Assembly: GCF_027580225.2 (NCBI RefSeq)
Contig: NC_073348.2
Coordinates: 40,490,501-40,554,500 of the forward strand
Direction of reading: 5' to 3'
From: Misgurnus anguillicaudatus
Lineage: Eukaryota > Chordata > Actinopteri > Cypriniformes > Cobitidae
Length of the DNA stretch: 64,000 bases
The first letter of the stretch is position 1. Each line of letters starts with the position of its first letter. Under the pieces are notes generated by a model that ran no database searches, was not told where the DNA came from, and was given only the letters and a program-made list of their open reading frames with translations. The position numbers were made by a program, and so were the translations under genes. Below are positions 10,125 through 18,336 of this stretch, one piece after another.

Positions 10125-12051
10125 TTAAATGTCCCGTTCTTTCTGTGTTTTTGAAGCTTTGATTGTGTTTACAGTGCGTAATATTACATGTGTTCATGTT
10201 TCACGTGTAAAAAAAACGCGGTATTTATCACACAATTTACTTATCTGTATAGCGCTGTTTTCACTGTCCTAAAAACGGTCTGATGTCTTCCTTGTTCTAT
10301 GAAGTTCCTCCTTCAGAAATACGTAATGAGTTCTTATTGAGTTTGTTTAGTGTGTTGTGAGTCGATAGCAGCTTAGCTTGCCGTTAGCTTAGCTGGTGAC
10401 TGACGTATTCCTGTGGGCGGAGTTTAGTCAAAAAACTGTTCTAGTGATGTCAGTAAAGCAGGAAATAGAGGGCTGTAGTCCAAACCAGCCGTTCACTGTA
10501 CGCTTTGAAAGGCGAATTCTGTAAATGCGAAAGTATATCGCCTGACAGTGAACTTTGAGCTTTTGTCACAGGAGTGACGATCTTTTAGGCGGAACCAAAA
10601 ATTGGGCAAGTTTGGTTCCGCCCGGATGTTTCCGCCCGGACCGGTAAAAGAAAACACCGGACATCCGGTAGCGCCGCGAACGCTGTAATCAGCCGAATTA
10701 CATGCAGCGGAGAGTTATCAAGAGGAGCGCCGGGTGATTGGGCGAGAACAACACTCAGGAGAGTATTTTAGATCAGTTTGAAACACAGTTTGATGTCGAT
10801 TATTCCTGTTGTTGGTGTGGACCGTAGCGCTGAGTTGGGCTCACCTGGTACACTATTTTGGACTGCTGCATTGCTCTCTCTCTCGTTCTGGATTATAGAT
10901 TTACGTGAAGGAAAATACCGAAGACCTTAAAGGTAAACGAAGTAAACGAAGTAAACGAATACTGACCTTGGAGGAAAGCAACGAAGGGAGAAAAGACGCA
11001 CCGTTGTGAGTATACGTTTATGGAAGAGTAGTGTTGGCGGCTGGAAAACGACCTGTCTGTGCATTTGGAACTATTACAGCGTGAAGACAATCTAGGACAA
11101 AGAAAATACAACAGTTGTGAGTAACGGAATCTTCTTACAGAAGTATTGTGTATGTATTTGACCTGTATATCTCTGAGTGTTTCCAAAAGAGAGCGGACGG
11201 CCCTACCCCTGAGCCAGCGCGGTGGGTGAGCCGAAGGGCCTTTGTGTGAAACAGCTCCAGTGACGAAATACAAACACTAGGCCGAGTTAACATCTCCATA
11301 TTTCCGTCCAGAGCGAAGGAAAGGAAGACGGGCGTCTATTGTGTGCACTGAGTGGTGGGTGAGTCTTGGATGTAGAAATTTTCACTTGAAGTGGTGCTGT
11401 GTAATGCTGTGTCTTGCAGTGGGATTGCTGTTGTCTTGTCCGACGTAGCCCCCGCCTCCAGTCACTCGCTTCAGAGACGGTAAAGAGGAACTATGGTCCT
11501 AGAGTAAGACCTGTACCTGATTATGCTGTGAGTGTGTTTCAGTCTTAAAAATCACGAAGTGGCATCTCGAAGTATTTTCCCAGCTAGGCGCTCGGCGGAC
11601 TTGAGTTTATGAGTGGCGGTGAAGAACTGTGCTATTGACGGTGCGTGAGTATTATCTGTATTATTGCTACCTTACCTGTGTCTTCTTTTCATCATCGCAG
11701 AGCTTGAGGCGAAGGAGACCCGCCGCCCCGAGGTCTCAACGAGAGGGCGCCCCGGTCCAGTTTTCGATCGACCAACGGGTCTCGAGGAAAGGGCAGCGCT
11801 CGACCCGGTGTGCCGGCGTGACGTTCTCGCCCCTCTGTGGACCAACGAGCTCGCCGAGAGGGTTTCGGCCCCCGGCGCCACCTAGGAAAAACCACTGTCC
11901 AGTTGACGCATCGCGTAGCCAGCCATCGTAAGTCCGCCACCCTGTTACATTAAGCATAACCTGTTAAAACCTGCCAACTCAACAGGGAAGAGGAGTGTGC
12001 CGTGAGAGCTGTGCAGAGAGCCATACCTACCTCGAAGTGGTAGCTAGCAGC

Positions 12052-12766
12052 CATCTGTGGAGAGAGAGAGAGAACCAGCGTGAGCACTGAGATACCGAGC
12101 TGTGAAGAGAGCATTACCTACCGAACGCTGTAGTCAGCGCAGAGGTGAGAGAACCATTGGAGACCGATTCATTGTGCCCTTGTGTCCCAGCAGTCATCTG
12201 TGGAGAGAGAGAGAGAACCAGCGTGAGCACTGAGATACCGAGCTGTGAAGAGAGCATTACCTACCGAACGCGGTAGTCAGCGCAGAGGTGAGAGAACCAT
12301 TGGAGACCGATTCATTGTGCCTTTGTGTCCCAGCAGTCATCTGTGGAGAGAGAGAGAGAACCAGCGTGAGCACTGAGATACCGAGCTGTGAAGAGAGCAT
12401 TACCTACCGAACGCTGTAGTCAGCGCAGAGGTGAGAGAACCATTGGAGACCGATTCATTGTGCCCTTGTGTCCCAGCAGTCACCTGTGGAGAGAGAGAGA
12501 GAACCAGCGTGAGCACTGAGATACCGAGCTGTGAAGAGAGCATTACCTACCGAACGCTGTAGTCAGCGCAGAGGTGAGAGAACCATTGGAGACCGATTCA
12601 TTGTGCCTTTGTGTCCCAGCAGTCATCTGTGGAGAGAGAGAGAGAACCAGCGTGAGCACTGAGATACCGAGCTGTGAAGAGAGCCTTACCTACCGAACGC
12701 TGTAGTCAGCGCAGAGGTGAGAGAACCATTGGAGACCGATTCATTGTGCCTTTGTGTCCCAGCAGT
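12052..12766 (+). repeat. Five-copy 143-bp tandem array in the 5' LTR
   Basis: CATCTGTGGAGAGAGAGA (CACCTG in one unit) starts at 12052, 12195, 12338, 12481 and 12624, with a partial sixth start at 12767, so the period is exactly 143 bp. Units differ at only a few sites (for example CGCTGTAG versus CGCGGTAG). Each contains GCAGAGGTGAGAGAACC, which resembles a splice-donor consensus. The role is unknown; repeated enhancer or leader blocks are possible. Confidence 0.93.
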
Positions 12767-13086
12767 CATCTGTGGAGAAAGAGAGAACAGGGAAGGAGAG
12801 TGAGTCGACCAGCGAGGAGCTGTGTGAGACAGGCGGCGAACCGCCTCGAGCTAGCTACAGGTACACGGATACGAACAAGTCTACACCAACCCTGACTTTG
12901 ATTTATTTCTGCCTCCAGGAAGGAAGAGGAGCGCGCCACGGGCAGAGGGAATCAGAGGCGGGAGCCCGTTCCCCGACGTTATCCCCACCCCCAGTCACTC
13001 ACTTGCTCGTGGCCCCCTGGAGGGCAGAGCCGGACATTAGTTTTAATTTCCCCTTTCCCCAATTCCCAGGACATTTTAAATATTTA

Positions 13087-13096
13087 AATAAATAAA
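13087..13096 (+). promoter_or_regulatory. Polyadenylation signals in the 5' LTR
   Basis: Two overlapping AATAAA hexamers (AATAAATAAA) sit about 130 bp before the LTR end, a plausible 3' end-forming signal for the R region. The same sequence lies at 20859-20868 in the 3' LTR, where it would be used. Confidence 0.6.
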
Positions 13097-13230
13097 GACT
13101 ATTTTTTATACTTACCTGTTCCTCGTTGTTGTTTGGTCATTGGGTTGGTTTTGGGGACCTCCTCGAGGTGGAAATCGAGAAGGGGCGTGGCTTAACCACT
13201 AGCAGCCAGCCCCTGGCTTGTGACAGATTT

Positions 13231-13250
13231 TGGCGTAGTCGGCAGGATTC
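13231..13250 (+). promoter_or_regulatory. Primer binding site, tRNA-Ser
   Basis: TGGCGTAGTCGGCAGGATTC starts five bases after the 5' LTR. It is the reverse complement of the 3' end of vertebrate tRNA-Ser of the AGA/TGA type (…GAATCCTGCCGACTACG plus CCA), a 20-nt match by my recollection of that tRNA. Reverse transcription would prime here. The tRNA identity comes from memory; the position and the TGG start are read directly. Confidence 0.88.
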
Positions 13251-13280
13251 CACCTCGAGTTGAGTAACCAGACTAGCCCA

Positions 13281-14219
13281 ATGACCGACAACGCGGGGCC
13301 CGCAGCCCAACCCCGTGCCGTGCCTGTTTTTATGGGCAGCCCTTGGGTCCAAAAGTATGGAGGGACAGAGTCGGGAGTACGGCTAACGGAATGGAAGGCC
13401 CAGCTAGAGTATCTAGCCGACCTGCAGGGCCTTAGTGTAGCCCAGCGGCTACAGTTCGTGTTGAACTCCTTAGAGGGAGAGGCGCGGCGAGAAGTACAGG
13501 CCGCCCCTGAAGCTGTCCGAACCAATGCCCAAACTATATTCCAGTTTCTCACCGAGCAATATGGTGACCACACCCCCGTAGCCGTCCTCCGTTCCCAATT
13601 TTTTAATATTAAACAAGGCCCCCGACAACCTATTAGAGCGTTTGCCCTGAGACTGCGTGAACAGTTCACCCGGCTACAGACCCGCCGCGACCATGGGCTG
13701 GGCGACGGAGAAACTTTGCTGCGCGACCAATTCCTTCTGGGGATGAAAGAGGGCCCCGTGAGACAGAGTCTGAGGGTCCAGTTTCGGAGAGACCCCGGCC
13801 TCACATTTGAAGACCTAAGGAAGGAGGCGCTAGCTCTGGAGGGCGATGAGGTGGAAGTAAGTGAGACCCCAGTATGCGCGGCTGTAAGTGAGAACGTGCC
13901 GACACAACCAGAACGCACGGATTGGAAGCAGGCTCTGAAAGCCGAACTTTTGAAGGATGTCCGGGAGCAGATGTCAGAATTATCTAAAACTCTGTTGGGA
14001 GAGCTGCGCCAAGGTAGGGCGCGGGAGGAACCAAGGCCGGCACCCCGAGAGCGAGTACACTCGGAGAGGAGCCGAGAGCCACCTGGACGCCCAAACCGAT
14101 ATATTCGGCCCCGTTTCGAATGGGATGATCAGGGACGGCCGATCTGCAACCGGTGTGGTGAGCCAGGACATTACAGCCGCCAGTGTGGGCCCCGCAGGGC
14201 ATCGGAAGGGGGTTTTTAG
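13281..14219 (+). CDS. gag: Gag polyprotein of the Gypsy element
   Basis: Gag is the structural protein that assembles the cytoplasmic virus-like particle and packages the RNA. From the first ATG (13281) it is 312 residues. An upstream in-frame extension to 13260 would need a non-ATG start, so ATG is preferred. The middle (about 25-200) has the helical capsid-type composition of Ty3/Gypsy Gag, with LEGEARREV, TIFQFLTEQYGD and FALRLREQF. An Arg/Glu-rich linker follows, then one CCHC zinc knuckle, CNRCGEPGHYSRQC (residues about 289-302), for RNA binding. The TAG stop at 14217-14219 immediately follows a slippery heptamer, so a fraction of ribosomes should continue into pol. The long antisense open frame on the minus strand is a shadow. 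Confidence 0.93.
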   Translation: MTDNAGPAAQPRAVPVFMGSPWVQKYGGTESGVRLTEWKAQLEYLADLQGLSVAQRLQFVLNSLEGEARREVQAAPEAVRTNAQTIFQFLTEQYGDHTPVAVLRSQFFNIKQGPRQPIRAFALRLREQFTRLQTRRDHGLGDGETLLRDQFLLGMKEGPVRQSLRVQFRRDPGLTFEDLRKEALALEGDEVEVSETPVCAAVSENVPTQPERTDWKQALKAELLKDVREQMSELSKTLLGELRQGRAREEPRPAPRERVHSERSREPPGRPNRYIRPRFEWDDQGRPICNRCGEPGHYSRQCGPRRASEGGF

Positions 14220-17200
14220 GACGACCGGCCACAGTGGGTCGTGTGGCCGGGACCCCTCGAGAAGACCCGGGAAGAAGGGACAGCTCTAGGCAACAGATGG
14301 TCGGGCATAGCCCGGTGGCAGAAGTAAGAGTGTGTGGTAAATGGATCCAGTGCCTGGTAGACACGGGCTCACAGGTAACGATGTTCGCAGAAAGCCTCTC
14401 TAAGGAGATATTCGGACGGGGAGGAACACAAGGAACGGAGGCCCCCTGGCTGACGTTGAAGGGCGCTAACGGCCTAGAAATCCCCTACATTGGCTATCGC
14501 CTGACGGATCTTGAAGTACATGGGGTAGTCGTCCCCCAAAAAGGTGTGATCATTGTCGAAGATAGGTGTTTAGGCGCCCACCGAGCCCTATTGGGCATGA
14601 ATGTCCTCTCCGAATGCTGGGAGGAGATATTCCAGGCTAGGCCTGGTCCGAGGATCTCACCTACTGAGAGACCCAAGTGGGAGCGTGTAGTGGCCGATTG
14701 CCGCCGGGTCCAAATGAACCAGGTTCGTAGAAATCGGGAGGAAGTGGGAAGAGTAATGTGTCGTTTTGCCTTGTCTATTCCCCCTAGGAGTGAGGCTATC
14801 GTATGGGCGAGAGTGCCCCTTCGGGAAGCGAGCCCAGAGGAGTGGGTGTTGGTAGAACCACATACAGATTGCCCGCAAGTGGAGGTAGCACGGGGACTAG
14901 CGGCGGTCCGCCGGGGGAGAGTTCCAGTGAGGGTACGAAACGAGCACCCCTATGCAGTACAGTTACACCGGCATCAACGACTGGCCCGGCTGACGATGGT
15001 CACACCCCACCAGGTGAGGGAAGAGAGGGACGTCAGTTTCCGTCAGGTGTGCCCCACTGTGATCGAGGTGGCCCTGACCCAAATGGATGCCCCGGCGAGT
15101 AACCAGGGGAGAGGTGTGCCAAGACACCTAGCGGGTGAGTCACTGCAAGGAGACGACCTGGGACAGGTACAGACACAGAAACTGCAGGCACTCCTTCGGA
15201 AGTGGCAACATGTGTTTGCAAGGCACGATGAGGACTACGGGTGCACCAGGGTGGTGGAACATCACATCCCCACTGGGGACGCAGGGCCAAGCCGGGAGAG
15301 ATATCGACCGATCCCACCTACCTTGTATGCGGAAGTACGTACACTCCTGCAGGGCATGTTGGGCCGGGGCATTGTCCGAGAGAGTAGTAGTCCCTGGGCG
15401 GCCCCCATCGTGCTCGTACAAAAGAAGACGGGAGCCTGGAGGTTCTGTGTGGACTATCGCAAGCTGAACCTGGTAACTAAGAAAGACGCCTTCCCCTTAC
15501 CACGAATTGAAGACTCCCTTGCTAGCCTCACGCAGTCGGCCTGGTATTCCACCTTAGATCTGGCCAGTGGATACTGGCAGGTGCAAGTAGCCGAGGCGGA
15601 CCAAGAGAAGACCGCCTTCACGACCCCGTTTGGACTGTTTGAGTGGGACCGGATGCCTTTCGGGCTCTGCAATGCTCCGGCCACCTTTCAACGCTTGATG
15701 CAACGCTGCCTTGGAGGTCAGTTGATGGAGTCAGTATTGGTATATTTGGATGATGTGATTGTGTATTCCCCAGATTTCGATTCCCACCTCCGGCACCTAG
15801 AGGAAGTCTTCCGAGCCATGGAAAGGTACGGGCTGAAGCTGCAGCCGGACAAGTGCCACCTGCTGCGGCGAGAAGTGAAGTTCCTGGGCCATGTGGTTAG
15901 CGCAGCAGGGGTGGCCGTGGACCCCGAGAAAGTCTCGGCAGTGAAAGATTGGGACGCGCCTAAGACTGTGAGGCAAGTACGATCCTTTCTGGGGTTCGTG
16001 GGATATTATAGGAGGTTCATTAAAGACTTCTCGAAGATTGCCAAGCCCCTTAACCAGTTGCTGGTTGGCACGGGACGAAACCGGGGCCGTGGGTCGCCCC
16101 CGATCAATTGGGACAATGATTGTGAGATGGCTTTTCAGAGGTTGAAGCAGGAGTTGTTACAGGCCCCCATCTTGGCGTATGCTGATTTTTCTGAACCTTT
16201 TGTCTTATATACAGACGCAAGCAACCTGGGACTGGGGGCAGTATTGGCCCAACGGCAAGAAGGTACAGAGCGGGTGATCGCTTATGCGAGCCGGAGTCTC
16301 CATCCGGCAGAGAGGAACGACGCGAACTACAGCTCTTTCAAGCTGGAACTGCTGGCCCTGAAGTGGGCCTTGAGCGAAAAGTTCAAAGACTACCTTTGGG
16401 GAGCTAAGGTAACAGTCATTACAGATAACAACCCTCTAGTACATTTACAGACGGCGAAGCTGGGGGCCGTGGAACAGCGATGGGTGGCTCAGCTGGCCAA
16501 CTTCGATTACAAGCTGCAGTATCGGCCTGGACGAGAACATACGAACGCGGACGTCCTCTCAAGACTGCCAGAGGGAAAGAGCCCCAGACACCAGGGGTAT
16601 CGAAGGGAGGATAGCCGTGAGGAGGGCTACATGATAGGGGCCGTGGAGGCGCCAGGAGGCCAGCAGGAAGCTGCACCAGGGAACTGGGGGTGGGACCCCC
16701 GCCGTTGGATAGAGAGACAGGCCCAGGACCGGGACGTGTGTCAGGTGAAGACGTGGGTAGAACGGGGCCGACGGCCCGCGCCAGCGGAAAGGCTAGTCCA
16801 GACAGAGACGGAGAAGAAGTTGTTGGGACAGTGGGAGAAGCTGGAGCTACAGGAGGGAGTGCTCTGCAGGAAGACCTGCGATCCGAAAGTGGGCGAGGAA
16901 GTGTGTCAGATCGTGGTGCCGGCCAACCAGGTAAACGCATTGGTCTCGGCCTATCATGACCAGTTGGGACACCAGGGACAGGAGAGAACCGTATCCCTAC
17001 TGCGTAGATTCTTCTACTGGCCGGGATTGGAGGCGTCTGTGCACGACTTAATTCAAGCGTGCCCCCGATGCACGCTGTTTAAATCTCGACGAGAGGCCCG
17101 AGCACCGATGGTACCCATCCACGCGAAAGCCCCCCTCCACATAATGGCAATGGACTTCCTGACGCTAGGCCGCCCTCAGGACCGTTATCCAAACATTCTG

Positions 17201-18316
17201 GTAATTACTGACCTATTTACTAAATACGCCTGGGCAGTCCCGACGCTCGACCAGACTGCCAACACCACCGCCACAGCTCTATGGCGAAATGTGTTCCAGA
17301 CATTTGGATGTCCCGAGTTTCTGCACTCCGACCAGGGAGCAAACTTTGAATCCAAGGTAATCCGTGAGTTATGCCAGTTGTATGGATGTACCAAAACCCA
17401 CACCACGTCGTACCACCCCCAGGGGAATGGAAGCTGTGAGAGGTTCAATCAGACCCTACTGGGGCTACTGGGGACCTTAGATCAACGACAGCAGAGCGAT
17501 TGGGTGAGTGCGCTACCAAACCTTTTGCAAGCATATAACAACAGTGTTCATAGTACGACGGGGTATGCCCCTACTTACCTGATGTTCGGCAGGCACGTAC
17601 GGATGCCCACTGACCTGGTCCTGGGAGTAGCAGCAGGCCGGGAAGAAGTGAGTGTGACGGAGTGGGTGGGGCGCCATCACCAGCGCCTACACTTTGCGTA
17701 CGAGCAAGTGTCTAGAAAGATACAGACGGCAGGAGAAAGGAACAAACGTCTGTATGATCGGACTGCTCGAGATGCCCCCCTGTTACCAGGTGAGAGGGTC
17801 CTGGCGAGAGATAACCGGCGGCAAGGAAAGGGAAAGTTAAGTGACCGCTGGGAGGCTATCCCGTATGTGGTCTGCAAGCAGCAGAGACCGGGACAGCCGG
17901 TGTACACCATCCGGCCGGAGGGAAAACCTGGCCCCGAACGTGTAGTACATCGGAACATGCTCCGCCCTTGTCCGAATTACCCTGAGGCTGTGAGAGAAGG
18001 GCCCACAGAGCCAGTACCGGTGGCCCCCTGGATGGAAGGATGGGCTGTGGTACCAGGTCGACCAGTGGCGGCGCTACCCCCGGCCGCCCAGAGGCAGCCA
18101 GAAATAGCACCCGAGCCAGCTGAACCCCCAGTGGCCCAGATACCGCCTGAGTTGGTACCGGAGCCGGTTGAACCCCCGGCGGCTCAGATGCAACCAGAGG
18201 TAGTACCCGAACCAGTCAAACCCGATTCACCCGTGAGACGCTCCCAACGGGAGAGCCGAGGACGCCCCCCTGCCCGGTACGGTGAGTGGACAACGCCGAG
18301 GCATTCCAGGGACTAG
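14183..18316 (+). CDS. pol: Pol polyprotein: protease, RT, RNase H, integrase
   Basis: The frame is open for 1,377 codons and overlaps the end of gag in the -1 frame. It has no good start codon of its own, so it is probably made as Gag-Pol (predicted fusion about 1,678 residues). Numbering from 14183: aspartic protease DTGS at 60-63; RT with DYRKLN at 424-429 and catalytic D459, D523, D524 (YLDD box 521-524); RNase H with TDAS at D678; integrase zinc domain H925, H930, C960, C963; integrase core D991, D1050, E1086 with the classic 35-residue D-to-E spacing. A GPY/F-like stretch (KLSDRWEAIPYVV) follows, then a Pro/Glu-rich tail at about 1303-1355 with three similar PEPxxPP repeats. No envelope or chromodomain is seen. 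All catalytic residues are intact, so activity is plausible. Confidence 0.96.
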   Translation: MWAPQGIGRGFLGRPATVGRVAGTPREDPGRRDSSRQQMVGHSPVAEVRVCGKWIQCLVDTGSQVTMFAESLSKEIFGRGGTQGTEAPWLTLKGANGLEIPYIGYRLTDLEVHGVVVPQKGVIIVEDRCLGAHRALLGMNVLSECWEEIFQARPGPRISPTERPKWERVVADCRRVQMNQVRRNREEVGRVMCRFALSIPPRSEAIVWARVPLREASPEEWVLVEPHTDCPQVEVARGLAAVRRGRVPVRVRNEHPYAVQLHRHQRLARLTMVTPHQVREERDVSFRQVCPTVIEVALTQMDAPASNQGRGVPRHLAGESLQGDDLGQVQTQKLQALLRKWQHVFARHDEDYGCTRVVEHHIPTGDAGPSRERYRPIPPTLYAEVRTLLQGMLGRGIVRESSSPWAAPIVLVQKKTGAWRFCVDYRKLNLVTKKDAFPLPRIEDSLASLTQSAWYSTLDLASGYWQVQVAEADQEKTAFTTPFGLFEWDRMPFGLCNAPATFQRLMQRCLGGQLMESVLVYLDDVIVYSPDFDSHLRHLEEVFRAMERYGLKLQPDKCHLLRREVKFLGHVVSAAGVAVDPEKVSAVKDWDAPKTVRQVRSFLGFVGYYRRFIKDFSKIAKPLNQLLVGTGRNRGRGSPPINWDNDCEMAFQRLKQELLQAPILAYADFSEPFVLYTDASNLGLGAVLAQRQEGTERVIAYASRSLHPAERNDANYSSFKLELLALKWALSEKFKDYLWGAKVTVITDNNPLVHLQTAKLGAVEQRWVAQLANFDYKLQYRPGREHTNADVLSRLPEGKSPRHQGYRREDSREEGYMIGAVEAPGGQQEAAPGNWGWDPRRWIERQAQDRDVCQVKTWVERGRRPAPAERLVQTETEKKLLGQWEKLELQEGVLCRKTCDPKVGEEVCQIVVPANQVNALVSAYHDQLGHQGQERTVSLLRRFFYWPGLEASVHDLIQACPRCTLFKSRREARAPMVPIHAKAPLHIMAMDFLTLGRPQDRYPNILVITDLFTKYAWAVPTLDQTANTTATALWRNVFQTFGCPEFLHSDQGANFESKVIRELCQLYGCTKTHTTSYHPQGNGSCERFNQTLLGLLGTLDQRQQSDWVSALPNLLQAYNNSVHSTTGYAPTYLMFGRHVRMPTDLVLGVAAGREEVSVTEWVGRHHQRLHFAYEQVSRKIQTAGERNKRLYDRTARDAPLLPGERVLARDNRRQGKGKLSDRWEAIPYVVCKQQRPGQPVYTIRPEGKPGPERVVHRNMLRPCPNYPEAVREGPTEPVPVAPWMEGWAVVPGRPVAALPPAAQRQPEIAPEPAEPPVAQIPPELVPEPVEPPAAQMQPEVVPEPVKPDSPVRRSQRESRGRPPARYGEWTTPRHSRD
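14210..14268 (+). promoter_or_regulatory. -1 ribosomal frameshift site with stem/pseudoknot
   Basis: In the gag frame bases 14210-14216 read G GGT TTT, a canonical X XXY YYZ heptamer, and the next codon is the gag stop TAG. Slipping back one base enters the pol frame, which is the -1 frame here. After an 8-nt spacer, 14225-14233 (CCGGCCACA) pairs perfectly with 14242-14250 (TGTGGCCGG), a 9-bp GC-rich stem with an 8-nt loop. Loop bases GGGTC (14236-14240) can pair with GACCC at 14264-14268, giving an H-type pseudoknot with a 2-nt first loop and a 13-nt last loop. Sequence and spacing are read directly; function is inferred. Confidence 0.85.
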
Positions 18317-18327
18317 AATGCATTGGC

Positions 18328-18336
18328 GGGGGAGGA
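18328..18336 (+). promoter_or_regulatory. Polypurine tract
   Basis: GGGGGAGGA ends exactly at the base before the 3' LTR (18337). This is the expected primer site for plus-strand DNA synthesis. Confidence 0.85.

Larger units (their letters stand above)
10564..13225 (+). repeat. 5' LTR, 2662 bp
   Basis: It is bounded by TGTCACA and TGTGACA and is exceptionally long for a Gypsy LTR. Within it are a perfect 12-bp inverted repeat at 10588-10599 / 10611-10622, a second inverted pair CCGGATGT (10622-10629) / ACATCCGG (10661-10668), a five-copy 143-bp array (12052-12766), and overlapping AATAAA signals at 13087-13096. I could not place the U3/R/U5 borders. Several short open frames, some repeated in the 3' LTR, have no recognisable product and are not called. 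Confidence 0.95.

Noticed and set aside
11629..11957. Overlapping frames of 70-107 codons on both strands in the LTRs (also 10893-11273 and 18666-19046)
   Set aside because: They are repeated because the LTRs are repeats. No domain or envelope-like or accessory-protein motif is recognisable, and frames are open on both strands from high GC.
13199..13918. 239-codon minus-strand frame opposite gag; 173-codon frame at 16419-16940 opposite pol
   Set aside because: Antisense shadows of GC-rich coding sequence without homology or promoter.
18316..18336. Possible envelope gene after pol
   Set aside because: Only 20 bp separate the pol stop from the 3' LTR, so there is no room for one and the element is not called a retrovirus.
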